DNA from: Streptomyces iranensis
GTDB lineage: Bacteria; Actinomycetota; Actinomycetes; Streptomycetales; Streptomycetaceae
DNA: 64,000 nucleotides
Direction of reading: 5' to 3'
Assembly (NCBI RefSeq): GCF_017874715.1
Contig: NZ_JAGGLR010000001.1
Coordinates: 62,001 to 126,000 of the forward strand
Shown here: in pieces, positions 45,164-53,430 of the stretch
How positions within the stretch are numbered: position 1 is the first letter of the stretch
How the letters are laid out: each line of letters begins with the position of its first letter
Made by a program: the position numbers and the translations under genes
Notes under the pieces: generated by a model
Seen by the model: the letters and a program-made list of their open reading frames with translations, nothing else
Told to the model about the DNA's origin: nothing
The model's database searches: none

Positions 45164-46927
45164 TCAGCCCGCGTAGGGTTCGGGCACCGCCCCCGGGCGG
45201 GCCAGGAAGCGGAAGTCGCAGCCGGTGTCGGCCTGGGTCATCTGCTCCTGGTAGAGCGCGCCGTAGCCGCGCTCGAAGCGGGGCGGCGGGGCCGTCCACC
45301 GCGCCCGGCGCCGTTCCAGCTCGGCGTCGTCCACCTCCAGCCGCAGCGCCCGCGCCGCGACGTCCAGGGTGATCGGATCGCCGTCGCGGACGAGGGCGAG
45401 CGGGCCGCCGACATACGACTCGGGTGCGATGTGCAGCACACAGGCCCCGTAACTGGTGCCGCTCATCCGGGCGTCGGAGATCCGCACCATGTCCCGCACC
45501 CCCTGCTTCAGCAGATGGTCGGGGATCGGCAGCATCCCGTACTCGGGCATTCCGGGGCCGCCCAGCGGACCCGCGTTGCGCAGCACCAGCACACTGTCCT
45601 CGGTGATGCCGAGACCGGGGTCGTCGATGGTGGCCTGCATCGTCCTGTAGTCGTCGAAGACCACGGCCGGGCCGGTGTGTCTCAGCAGCCGGGGCTCGGC
45701 CGCGAGGTGCTTGATGACCGCGCCGTCGGGGCACAGATTGCCGCGCAGCACCGCCACTCCGCCCTCCTCGGCCAGCGGGCGGTCGCGGTCCCGGATCACC
45801 TCGGGGTTGTGCACCAGGGCGCCGTCGAGCTGTTCGCGCAGTGTGGGGTGGGCGACGGTGGGGCGGTCCAGGTGCAGGACGTCCGTCAGCCGGGAGAGGA
45901 GGCCCGGGAGCCCGCCCGCGAAGTGGAAGTCCTCCATCAAGTACCGGCCGCCGGGCCGCAGATCGGCCAGCACGGGGACGGTACGGGCGATCCGGTCGAA
46001 GTCGTCGAGGGTGAGCCGCACCCCGGACCGGCCCGCCATGGCGATCAGATGGATCACCGCGTTGGTGGAGCCGCCGAGCGCGAGCACGGTCGCGACCGCG
46101 TCCTCGTAGGCCTCCCGGGTGAGGAGCTCCGAGAGCCTGAGGTCCTGCCAGACCAGCTCGACCACGCGTAACCCGGAGGCGGCGGCCATCCGGTCGTGCC
46201 CGGAGTCCACGGCCGGGATGGACGAGGCGCCCGGCACGGTCACGCCCAGCGCCTCGGCGGCGGCCGTCAGCGTGGAGGCGGTGCCCATCGTCATGCAATG
46301 GCCGGGGGAACGGGCCAGCCCCCGCTCCAGCTCGGAGATCTCGCAGTCACCGATCAGCCCGGCCCGCCTGTCGTCCCAGTACTTCCACATGTCGGTGCCC
46401 GAACCCAGCACCTCGTCGCGCCAGTGCCCCGGCAGCATCGGCCCGGCCGGGACGAAGACCGCCGGGAGGTCGGCGCTGGCCGCGCCCATCAGCAGCGCCG
46501 GGGTGGACTTGTCGCAGCCGCCCAGCAGCACGGCGCCGTCGACCGGGTACGAGCGGAGCAGCTCCTCCGTCTCCATGGCGAGGAGGTTGCGGTAGAGCAT
46601 GGGGGTGGGCTTCTGGAAGGTCTCGGAGAGCGTGGAGACCGGGAACTCCAGCGGGAAGCCGCCCGCCTGCCAGACCCCGCGCTTGACCGCCTGGGCGCGG
46701 TCGCGCAGATGCACATGGCAGGGGTTGATGTCGCTCCAGGTGTTGAGGATCGCGATGACCGGCTTGCCCAGGTGCTCCTCGGGGAGATAGCCGAGCTGGC
46801 GGGTGCGGGCCCGGTGGCTGAAGGAGCGCAGGCCGTCGGTGCCGTACCACTGGTGGCTGCGCAGCTCGTCGGGGCGTTTGCGCGTTCTCGGCGAGACGCT
46901 TGTACCGGCCCTTGGCTGGACACTCAT
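45164..46927 (-). CDS. IlvD/Edd-family sugar-acid dehydratase
   Basis: Iron-sulfur dehydratase of 587 residues. Family motifs: TWSDINPCH, LLGGCDKSTPALLMGA (cluster cysteine), the second cysteine in CEISELERGLARSPGHCMTMGTAST (quoted in part), and SDARMSGTSYGACVLHI. The sequence fits the aldonate branch (L-arabinonate, D-xylonate or related acids to 2-keto-3-deoxy acids) better than branched-chain dihydroxy-acid dehydratase, given its neighbours. The ATG overlaps the DapA-family stop (ATGA). The importer operon lies 83 bases downstream. Confidence 0.88.
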   Translation of the reverse strand: MSVQPRAGTSVSPRTRKRPDELRSHQWYGTDGLRSFSHRARTRQLGYLPEEHLGKPVIAILNTWSDINPCHVHLRDRAQAVKRGVWQAGGFPLEFPVSTLSETFQKPTPMLYRNLLAMETEELLRSYPVDGAVLLGGCDKSTPALLMGAASADLPAVFVPAGPMLPGHWRDEVLGSGTDMWKYWDDRRAGLIGDCEISELERGLARSPGHCMTMGTASTLTAAAEALGVTVPGASSIPAVDSGHDRMAAASGLRVVELVWQDLRLSELLTREAYEDAVATVLALGGSTNAVIHLIAMAGRSGVRLTLDDFDRIARTVPVLADLRPGGRYLMEDFHFAGGLPGLLSRLTDVLHLDRPTVAHPTLREQLDGALVHNPEVIRDRDRPLAEEGGVAVLRGNLCPDGAVIKHLAAEPRLLRHTGPAVVFDDYRTMQATIDDPGLGITEDSVLVLRNAGPLGGPGMPEYGMLPIPDHLLKQGVRDMVRISDARMSGTSYGACVLHIAPESYVGGPLALVRDGDPITLDVAARALRLEVDDAELERRRARWTAPPPRFERGYGALYQEQMTQADTGCDFRFLARPGAVPEPYAG

Positions 46928-47826
46928 ACCGACCACCCCTCGACGATCGCGGCGACTTCCGCGCGCCTCGGCTCGGGCAGCGGCTTGCTCGGGGCGCGGA
47001 CGTCGCGCCGGCACAGGCCCATCGCGGCAAGCGCTTCCTTGACCACCGTGACGTTGTTGGCGGACTGCCGCTCGGCCCTGAGGTCCTCGAACCGCCGGAT
47101 CTGCTCCCAGACCTTCATCGCGCCGGGGTAGTCCCCCGCGCGCAGCGCGCCCAGCATGTTGAGCGAGACATTGGGGGCCACGTTGACCAGGCCCGAGGTG
47201 AAGCCGGTGGCGCCGACCGCCCAGTACGAGGGCGCGTACAGCTCGGCGAGCCCGGCCACCCAGACGAACCGGTCAAGACCGGCGTCGCGCGCCACGGCGG
47301 CGAAGCGGGTGGCGTCGTGGACCGCGTATTTGACCCCGATGACATTGGGGCACTTCTCGCCGAGCCGGGCGACCGCCGCGCCCTCGATGAGCGGATTGCG
47401 CAGATACGGCACTACGCCCAGCTCGGGGACGGCCTCGGCGATGGTGCGGTGGTAGTCGATCCAGCCGTCCTGGGCGACGTACGGATGCACCGGCTGATGG
47501 ACCATCACCATCTCGGCCCCGGCCGAGCGGGCGTGCCGGGCGGCCTCGACCGCGGTGGCCGCGTCATGGCCCACCCCGACGAGGACGGCGGCCCGCCCGG
47601 CGGCCTCCTCGACGGTCAGCTCGGTGACCAGCCGCCGCTCTTCGAGGGTGAGGGCGTAGAACTCCCCCGTGTTGCCGTTCGGGGTGACGGCCTTGACCCC
47701 GCCGTCGAGGAGCCGGCGCAGCAGGGCGCGGTAGGCGGCGCGGTCCACGGCGCCGTCGGCGTCGTACGGGGTCACCGGGATCGCCACGACGTCCGCGAGC
47801 GCCGTCCTCAGCGGTGAGTAGTCCAT
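46924..47826 (-). CDS. DapA-family lyase/dehydratase for 2-keto-3-deoxy sugar acids
   Basis: Protein of 300 residues with the DHDPS/NAL barrel. The Schiff-base lysine is Lys166 in NVIGVKYAVH and the catalytic tyrosine is Tyr141 in VVPYLRN; GNTGEFYAL replaces the GTTGE of true DHDPS. Coupling to the IlvD/Edd dehydratase suggests 2-keto-3-deoxy-pentonate (or aldarate) dehydratase or aldolase activity yielding ketoglutarate semialdehyde or pyruvate plus an aldehyde. Real lysine-pathway DapA is less likely here. Confidence 0.87.
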   Translation of the reverse strand: MDYSPLRTALADVVAIPVTPYDADGAVDRAAYRALLRRLLDGGVKAVTPNGNTGEFYALTLEERRLVTELTVEEAAGRAAVLVGVGHDAATAVEAARHARSAGAEMVMVHQPVHPYVAQDGWIDYHRTIAEAVPELGVVPYLRNPLIEGAAVARLGEKCPNVIGVKYAVHDATRFAAVARDAGLDRFVWVAGLAELYAPSYWAVGATGFTSGLVNVAPNVSLNMLGALRAGDYPGAMKVWEQIRRFEDLRAERQSANNVTVVKEALAAMGLCRRDVRAPSKPLPEPRRAEVAAIVEGWSV

Positions 47827-47840
47827 ACGAACCCTTTCTC

Positions 47841-47855
47841 TCGATGTTCGGCATC
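47841..47855. promoter_or_regulatory. Operator-like palindrome upstream of the dapA-dehydratase operon
   Basis: CGATGTTCGGCATCG has five-base arms around TTCGG and includes TGTTCGGCAT (47845-47854), the third copy of the shared motif. It is 15 bases before the start of the DapA-family gene. A second TGTTCGGATG lies at 47865. Confidence 0.5.
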
Positions 47856-47874
47856 GGGACGAGCTGTTCGGATG

Positions 47875-47965
47875 GTGCTGAGCGCTGGGTGCTGAGTGCT
47901 GCGTGCCGCGTGCTGAGTGCCGCGTGCTGAGTGCCGCGTGCTGAGTGCCGCGTGCTGCGTGCTGG
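47875..47965. repeat. 14-bp tandem repeat built from two heptamers
   Basis: The unit GTGCTGAGTGCCGC is repeated exactly at 47910, 47924 and 47938, with variant full or half units from 47875 to 47965. Each unit is two seven-base modules (GTGCTGA, GTGCCGC). It begins 26 bases beyond the stop of the FadR-type regulator and lies in the dapA upstream region. Confidence 0.9.
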
Positions 47966-47990
47966 GGTCGGCGACCGGGGCCGCCGGGTG

Positions 47991-48629
47991 CTACTCCCCG
48001 TCCGGGAAGGCGCGCCGGACGAAGGACGCGATGTGCTCGTGCAGTGCGCGGGCCGCCCCGTCGGCGTCGCCGTCGAGCGCACGGGCGAGGATCTCCCGGT
48101 GCTCACCGGCCTCCTGCTCCCAGGAGGGCACCGCCTGCCAGGCGATGGCGGACACCAGCGCGGCCTGGTCCCGCAGTTCGTCGAGCATCCGGGTCAGCAG
48201 GGGGTTGCCGCAGGGCAGATAGAGCGCCCGGTGGAAGTCGCGGTTGGCGAGCGACCGCCCGGCCGGATCGGCGGCCGCGTCCGACCGCTCCAGCGCGGTC
48301 CCGGCGTCCTCCAGCCCGGCCCGCGCGGCCACGGTCCGGCGCAGCGCCTCGGGCTCCAGGAGCAGCCGCACATCGTAGACGGCGTGCGCCATCGCGGTGT
48401 CCACGGTCCTGACCGTGGCCCCCTTGTACTCGCTCATCACCACGAGCCCCCGACCCGCGAGCGTCTTGAGCGCCTCCCGCACAGGCGTCTTGGACACCCC
48501 GAACTGCGCGGCCAACTCGGCCTCCACCAACGCCTGGCCGGGCCGCAGCCCCCCGGTGAGAATCGCGCGCTTGACCGCCTCCAGCACGTACTGGGTGCGG
48601 GAGGGGATCGGGCTCGGGGCGATGTCCAT
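47991..48629 (-). CDS. GntR-family (FadR/FCD) transcriptional regulator
   Basis: Protein of 212 residues. The winged helix-turn-helix is at about 10-72 (LRPGQALVEAELAAQFGVSKTPVREALKTL, quoted in part). The FCD effector domain has the metal-ligand pattern Asp/His in NRDFHRALY, His in GEHREIL and His in LHEHI. FCD regulators usually sense organic or sugar acids. It lies directly upstream of the dapA-dehydratase operon on the same strand, so control of that operon is likely. A TCATATATGA palindrome precedes it. Confidence 0.9.
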   Translation of the reverse strand: MDIAPSPIPSRTQYVLEAVKRAILTGGLRPGQALVEAELAAQFGVSKTPVREALKTLAGRGLVVMSEYKGATVRTVDTAMAHAVYDVRLLLEPEALRRTVAARAGLEDAGTALERSDAAADPAGRSLANRDFHRALYLPCGNPLLTRMLDELRDQAALVSAIAWQAVPSWEQEAGEHREILARALDGDADGAARALHEHIASFVRRAFPDGE

Positions 48630-48658
48630 GGATGCTCTCAGATCTCACATATCGCGTC

Positions 48659-48668
48659 TCATATATGA
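48659..48668. promoter_or_regulatory. Palindrome upstream of the FadR-type regulator gene
   Basis: TCATATATGA is a perfect ten-base palindrome in an AT-rich patch 30 bases before the regulator start. It may be an autoregulatory site or part of the promoter. Confidence 0.4.
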
Positions 48669-48769
48669 CATACGAAGTACGACGCGATGAAGTTAGGGCG
48701 GCCCCAGGAGTTCGTCAACGGTTCTGACAAAAACTGGCCGAGAGCGCCAAAGCCGGGCGCGTCCCGCCC

Positions 48770-49990
48770 TTACGCCCGCTCGGGGGCGTCGGTGTTCGCC
48801 GGGTGGGGGTGTTGGGTGATGGCTTCGGGGAGGGCGGGTTCGTTCAGGGGGCGGAGGAGGAGGCAGCCGAGGGCGGGGAGGGCTATCAGGGGGGACAGGG
48901 CGGTTTGGAGGGTGGTGGCGTCGGCCAGGGCGCCGATGAGGGGGCTTGCGAGGCCGCCGACGCTGACCGTCAGTCCCAGGGTGACCCCGCTGGCGGTGCC
49001 CACGCGGCGGGGCAGGTAGTCCTGGCCGAGGGTGACGTGCAGGGAGAACGGCACATAGAGCCCGGCCGAGGCGAGGGCCACGCAGAGGTAGAGCGCCGGG
49101 CCGGGGACGAGGACGACGCCCGCGACGGCGAGGACGGTCAGGGCGTACGACCACTGGACGACCGGGACGCGGCCGTGGCGGGCGGCGAGTCCGCCGCCGA
49201 CCACCGTGCCCACCGCGCCGCCGGCGTAGAGCACGAACAGGGCGGCGGTACCGGCCAGTTCGCCTCCGCCCGCGCGTTCGCGCACGTACAGGGAGATGAA
49301 CGCGCTCAGCCCGACGAAGACGATCGAGCGGCACATGATGGCGCCGGACAGCCGGAGGAAGGAGGGCCAGTCGTCCCGTCCCTCTCCTCCGCGGCCCGCC
49401 CGCGCGGGCCCGGCCGCCGCGCCCGGGGCCCTGAGCGCCCGCAGCGCGGCCGCGCACAGGGCGGCTCCGGCCACGGCGGGGACGGCCAGCAGCGGGGAGG
49501 CGCGCAGACCGCCGGTGGCGATGACGGCGGCGACCGCGAGCGGCGCGGCGGCGAAGCCGACGTTGCCGCCGAGGGAGAACCAGCTCATCGCGGTGTGGCT
49601 GCCCCGGCTGGCGAGCCGGGCCACCCGGGCGGACTCGGGGTGGTACGCGGCCACGCCGATGCCGGAGACGGCGACCACCGCCAGGGTCGCCGCGTAGGAG
49701 CCGGTGACCCCGCTCAGCGCCACACCCGCGCCGCCCACCAGCGTGCTCACCGGCAGCAGCCACGGCATGGCCCACCGGTCGGTGAGCGCCCCGAACAGCG
49801 GCTGTACGACGGACGACAGCAGCGAGGCGGCCAGTACGACGCCGGAGGCGGCGGCGTAGCTGTACGCCCGTTCCGAGACGAGGAACGGCACCAGCGCGGC
49901 CACCGCTCCCTGGTAGATGTCCACGCAGGCGTGTCCCAGGGACATCAGCGCGATGGGCCTGCGGTGTGAGGTGGTCCGTTTCGTCGGCAC
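48770..49990 (-). CDS. MFS transporter, fosmidomycin-resistance (Fsr)-like
   Basis: Membrane protein of about 406 residues with 12 helices. LGHACVDIYQGAVAALVPFLV at the start, the GALTDRW loop and GYAAYHPESAR-like region (here AAYHPESARVARLAS) resemble the Fsr branch of the major facilitator superfamily. The GTG at 49990 is the chosen start; the ATG in MSLGHA is the alternative. A role in exporting or importing sugar acids is possible from context, but efflux of toxic compounds is equally possible. Confidence 0.82.
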   Translation of the reverse strand: MPTKRTTSHRRPIALMSLGHACVDIYQGAVAALVPFLVSERAYSYAAASGVVLAASLLSSVVQPLFGALTDRWAMPWLLPVSTLVGGAGVALSGVTGSYAATLAVVAVSGIGVAAYHPESARVARLASRGSHTAMSWFSLGGNVGFAAAPLAVAAVIATGGLRASPLLAVPAVAGAALCAAALRALRAPGAAAGPARAGRGGEGRDDWPSFLRLSGAIMCRSIVFVGLSAFISLYVRERAGGGELAGTAALFVLYAGGAVGTVVGGGLAARHGRVPVVQWSYALTVLAVAGVVLVPGPALYLCVALASAGLYVPFSLHVTLGQDYLPRRVGTASGVTLGLTVSVGGLASPLIGALADATTLQTALSPLIALPALGCLLLRPLNEPALPEAITQHPHPANTDAPERA

Positions 49991-50124
49991 CCTTCGATCG
50001 TGGCGATGCCGGCGAGTGTCGCGCTTCCGATAATCCGCCGGGCTGTCCCGGAAACCCGCCAGGCGCTCCGCCGGGAGTGCCTTGCCCTGCCGCCGATCGT
50101 CTGCGCGTCTGCGCGTCTGCGAGC

Positions 50125-51324
50125 TCAGCCCAGCTCGGCCAGGGCCGTGCGGACGGCCGCCAGGTCCGGGTCCGAGGCCAGACCGGCGTGGTACAGACGG
50201 AGCTCGTCCGCGCCCAGCTCCACCGCGTGGGCCGCGTCCTGGGCCAGCGTCGCCGGGCTGCCGCCCATCCCCGCCACCACCGTGAAGTTGGCGGCGAGCA
50301 CGGTCCGTTCGGTCCGGTACGGGACGAACGGGGGCAGGACCCCGGAGCGCACTGCCTCGCCCCCCGTGCACGGCAGTACGACCCCGTCGGCCTGGGCCAG
50401 CACATCGGCCGGATCCACGCCCACGTTGGCGCCGAGCCGGTGCGGGGCCGGGTCGGCGTGCAGCAGGACCTGGAAGTCCTTGTCCGCCGCGGCCCTTACG
50501 GCGGCCACGGCCTCGCCCCGCAGACCGCTCGCGATCCGGTCGCGCCAGGCCGCGAAGAGCGCGGCGTGGTCGGCGCCGAGCAGTTTCTCGACCTCGGCCC
50601 ACTCCCCCGCGCGGTCACCGCCGTCCGCGGTGGTCTCGCCCGCCCACACCGGCCGCAGGGCGCGCACGACGAGCTCGCGCAGCACCTCGGGGTCGGCGCC
50701 CAGCTCGGCGTAGCCCGCCTCACAGCTCTCGCAGAAGCACAGCGACATCAAGTACTGGCCGGCGCCGCCCAGCGGCACTCCGCCGATCTTGTCGTGGGCG
50801 TGCAGATGGGCGAGTCCGTACCAGCCGCAGGACTCCAGCTCGGTGCCGCGGGCTCCGGGCCGTACGGCCGCCTCGGCGGCCAGGTCCACCAGATAGGCGC
50901 GCACCTCGGGGCGGGCGATGCACGGCGCCCACGGGTAGCGGTCGCCATAGGCGTTGCGCACGGTGATCCACGGATGCTCCTCGCCCAGCCGGGTGTTGTG
51001 CGCGAGCACCACCCAGGCGTGGACCTCGAGACCGGCGTCGGCCAGCGCGGCGGCCGCCTCGCCGTACGGATCCTCGCCGGGCACCCACGACTGCTCGTAC
51101 GGCCGCAGCTCGCGCCCCTGCCAGCGCTCCGCGCTCGGCGGGTAGAGCACGGCCGCGTGGCGGGCGGTGACGATGCGATGCCCGGGGTGGCGCGGGGTCA
51201 GGGCCCGGGTGGAGTGGTAGGCGGAGGCCAGTGTCGCCTGCTGGACGCCGAGGTCGGCGATGCGGCGAGCGGCGTCCGGGTCCCCGACGACGTCCCAGGG
51301 GTAGACGAAGGCGGAAGCCTTCAC
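50125..51324 (-). CDS. Uncharacterised protein of 399 residues, possibly TIM-barrel glycosidase-like
   Basis: I do not recognise the exact family. The pattern of alternating strands and helices (FVYPWDV, VHAWVVLAHNTRLG, CGWYGLAHLHAHDKIG, FQVLLHADPAPHRLG, LAANFTVVAGMGGS) suggests a TIM barrel such as those of glycoside hydrolases. A CFCESC motif near residue 190 could bind metal. The GTG start overlaps the kdgD-like stop (GTGA), so it belongs to a two-gene operon with that enzyme. A role in processing the uronate substrate is inference. Confidence 0.65.
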   Translation of the reverse strand: MKASAFVYPWDVVGDPDAARRIADLGVQQATLASAYHSTRALTPRHPGHRIVTARHAAVLYPPSAERWQGRELRPYEQSWVPGEDPYGEAAAALADAGLEVHAWVVLAHNTRLGEEHPWITVRNAYGDRYPWAPCIARPEVRAYLVDLAAEAAVRPGARGTELESCGWYGLAHLHAHDKIGGVPLGGAGQYLMSLCFCESCEAGYAELGADPEVLRELVVRALRPVWAGETTADGGDRAGEWAEVEKLLGADHAALFAAWRDRIASGLRGEAVAAVRAAADKDFQVLLHADPAPHRLGANVGVDPADVLAQADGVVLPCTGGEAVRSGVLPPFVPYRTERTVLAANFTVVAGMGGSPATLAQDAAHAVELGADELRLYHAGLASDPDLAAVRTALAELG

Positions 51325-52310
51325 CGCGCCTCCCCGTTCCCGTCCCCGTTCCCGTCCTTGTCCTTGTCCGCGTCCCCGTCGGCTTCCCCGACCAGCGCCA
51401 TGCCGCGCTCGATCAGCTCGGCAAGCTCCTTGACGTGGGCGGGGCTGGGCTCGCTCAGCGGCGGCCGCACCTCGCCGACGTCCAGCCCGCGCAGCCGGAC
51501 CCCCGCCTTGACCAGCGACACCGCATAGCCGCGGCCCTGGTTGCGGAGCTCGACCAGCGGCCGGTAGAAGCCGTCGAGCAGTTTGTTGGCGGTCTCGTCG
51601 TCGCCCGTCATGAGCGCCTTGTGGAAGGCGAGGGCGACCTCGGGAACGAAGCAGAAGACGGCGGAGGAGTAGAGCGTCACGCCGATGCCGCGGTAGGCGA
51701 GGCCGGTCAGCTCGGCGGTCGGCAGTCCGTTGAAGTACCGGAAGCCCTCGTCGGGGGCGTCGGCCCGCACCGCGCTCACGACGCGCTGCATCAGGTCGAG
51801 GTCGCCGATGCCGTCCTTGAGGCCGATGATGCCGGGCACCTTGGCGAGCCGGGCCACGGAGTCCGGGGCCAGGACTGCGTTGTCCCGCTGGTAGACGATG
51901 ATGTCGAGGCCGGTCGCGCCCGCGAGGGCGCTGTAGTGGCGGATCAGCCCTTCCTGATCGGCCACGACCAGATACGGCGGCATGGCGAGCAGCCCGTCCG
52001 CACCGGCCCGCTCGGCCAGCTTGGCGTACTGGATCGCCAGCGCGGTCCCGTACCCGGCGCCCGCGACGACCGGCACCCGCCCGGCGGCCTCCTCCACGGC
52101 GACCACGACGCAGTCGTGGAACTCCTCGGGCGTCAGTGCGTGGAACTCGCCCGTGCCGCAGCACGCGAAGACGGCGCCCGCCCCCGCGTCGATCCCGGCG
52201 CGGATGTGCGCGCGGTAGATCTCCAGGTCCAGGGCGCCATCGGGACCGTAGGCGGTCACGGGGAAGAACAGCAGTCCGTCAAGGCGCTCGGCGAGTGAAG
52301 CTGAGGTCAC
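51321..52310 (-). CDS. kdgD: 5-dehydro-4-deoxyglucarate dehydratase KdgD
   Basis: DapA-superfamily enzyme of 329 residues. LLFFPVTAYGPDG at the N-terminus and FACCGTGEFHALTPEE distinguish this branch. The Schiff-base lysine is Lys165 in IIGLKDGIGD and the tyrosine Tyr140 in IIVYQRDN. It dehydrates and decarboxylates 5-keto-4-deoxyglucarate to ketoglutarate semialdehyde, which the dehydrogenase at 29883-31418 can oxidise. The C-terminal 20 residues are low-complexity (DGDADKDKDGNGDGNG). GTG start. It is divergent from uronate dehydrogenase. Confidence 0.92.
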   Translation of the reverse strand: MTSASLAERLDGLLFFPVTAYGPDGALDLEIYRAHIRAGIDAGAGAVFACCGTGEFHALTPEEFHDCVVVAVEEAAGRVPVVAGAGYGTALAIQYAKLAERAGADGLLAMPPYLVVADQEGLIRHYSALAGATGLDIIVYQRDNAVLAPDSVARLAKVPGIIGLKDGIGDLDLMQRVVSAVRADAPDEGFRYFNGLPTAELTGLAYRGIGVTLYSSAVFCFVPEVALAFHKALMTGDDETANKLLDGFYRPLVELRNQGRGYAVSLVKAGVRLRGLDVGEVRPPLSEPSPAHVKELAELIERGMALVGEADGDADKDKDGNGDGNGEAR

Positions 52311-52390
52311 GGGCTTCTCCCTGTCGTGTACACCGACCCGCCGTCACCTACCGACGCCGTGTGCACGTTTCTGATCGTCATCTACATTCG

Positions 52391-52406
52391 TGAACAAGTT
52401 CACCGT
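52391..52406. promoter_or_regulatory. Perfect palindrome in the kdgD-udh divergent region
   Basis: GTGAACAAGTTCAC (within 52391-52406) has six-base arms around AA. It is about 85 bases from the kdgD start and is a likely operator for a FadR- or LacI-type regulator. Confidence 0.5.
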
Positions 52407-52522
52407 AAGGCAGCCATCGGCCGCCGGTCAAGGGCGCCAACCGGGTGACGCCACCCACCCGACGGTGAATTCGCCGACATCGCGCCACCCTTGACGGCCC
52501 ATGCGCCGATCCTTACGGTGTC

Positions 52523-52561
52523 CATGAATCTGAACCACATACATGAATAAAAACCACATAC
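52523..52561 (+). promoter_or_regulatory. 19-bp direct repeat upstream of udh
   Basis: Two adjacent 19-base units share CATGAAT then AACCACATA, differing only at the middle three bases. They lie 60-98 bases before the udh ATG in a short AT-rich patch, so they may be a direct-repeat operator. Confidence 0.5.
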
Positions 52562-52620
52562 GCAACGGCCCCCTGCGCGACAACCCCATAACGCGATACC
52601 CCCTCGGAGGAGATCCGCCC

Positions 52621-53430
52621 ATGCCCGCTCCCCGCACCGTCCTCCTCACCGGCGCCGCCGGCGGCATGGGCACCTTGATGCGCGAGCTGCTGCCGTCGTA
52701 CGGATACCAGCTGCGGCTGCTCGACCAGCTCCCCATCGAGGGCGAGCCGGACGCGATCACCGCGGACCTGTCCGACCGGGACGCCCTGCGCGAGGCCGTG
52801 CGGGGCGTTGACGCGATCATCCATCTCGCGGGTATCTCCCTGGAAGCCCCGTTCGAGAAGATCCTGCGGGCCAATATCGAGGGCACGTACAACATGTACG
52901 AGGCGGCGCGCGAGGCGGGGATCCGCCGGATCGTCTTCGCCTCGAGCAACCACGCCGTGGGCTTCACCCCGCACCCGGTGGGGGACGACCCGCTCATCCC
53001 TCTCGACACCCCGCGCCGCCCCGACACCTACTACGGGCTGTCGAAGGCGTTCGGCGAGGACCTGGCCTCGTTCTACTGGGACAAGCACGGCATCGAGACG
53101 GTCGCCATCCGCATCGGCTCCTGCTTCCCCGAGCCGACGACGGTCCGCATGCTGTCCATCTGGATGAGCCCGGCGGACGGCGCCCGGCTCCTCCACGCCG
53201 CCCTTACGGCGGAGAACGTGGGCTGCACGACGGTCTACGGCAGCTCGGCCAACACCCGCCTGTGGTGGGACCTCTCCTCGGCCCGCGCCCTGGGGTACGA
53301 GCCGAGGGACGACTCCGAGCCGTACGCCGCGAAGCTGATCGCCGAACAGGGCGAACTGGAACCGGGCAACCCCGCCCATGACTACCTCGGCGGCGCGTTC
53401 TGCACCGACCCGCCGATCTGGCCGCGTTGA
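52621..53430 (+). CDS. udh: Uronate dehydrogenase
   Basis: SDR-fold NAD-dependent enzyme of 269 residues. Nucleotide-binding GAAGGMG (11-17), the active-site SSNH (108-111) and YGLSK (Tyr138/Lys142) are intact, and RIGSCFPEPTTVRML matches the uronate dehydrogenase family. It oxidises D-galacturonate or D-glucuronate to the aldaro-lactone, the entry to the pathway whose later step is KdgD. The ATG at 52621 has GGAGGAG upstream. The aldarate dehydratase needed in between is not obvious in the window. Confidence 0.92.
   Translation: MPAPRTVLLTGAAGGMGTLMRELLPSYGYQLRLLDQLPIEGEPDAITADLSDRDALREAVRGVDAIIHLAGISLEAPFEKILRANIEGTYNMYEAAREAGIRRIVFASSNHAVGFTPHPVGDDPLIPLDTPRRPDTYYGLSKAFGEDLASFYWDKHGIETVAIRIGSCFPEPTTVRMLSIWMSPADGARLLHAALTAENVGCTTVYGSSANTRLWWDLSSARALGYEPRDDSEPYAAKLIAEQGELEPGNPAHDYLGGAFCTDPPIWPR

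Noticed and set aside
46924..47826. Lysine-pathway dihydrodipicolinate synthase
   Set aside because: It is coupled to a sugar-acid dehydratase and lacks the GTTGE pattern of biosynthetic DapA.
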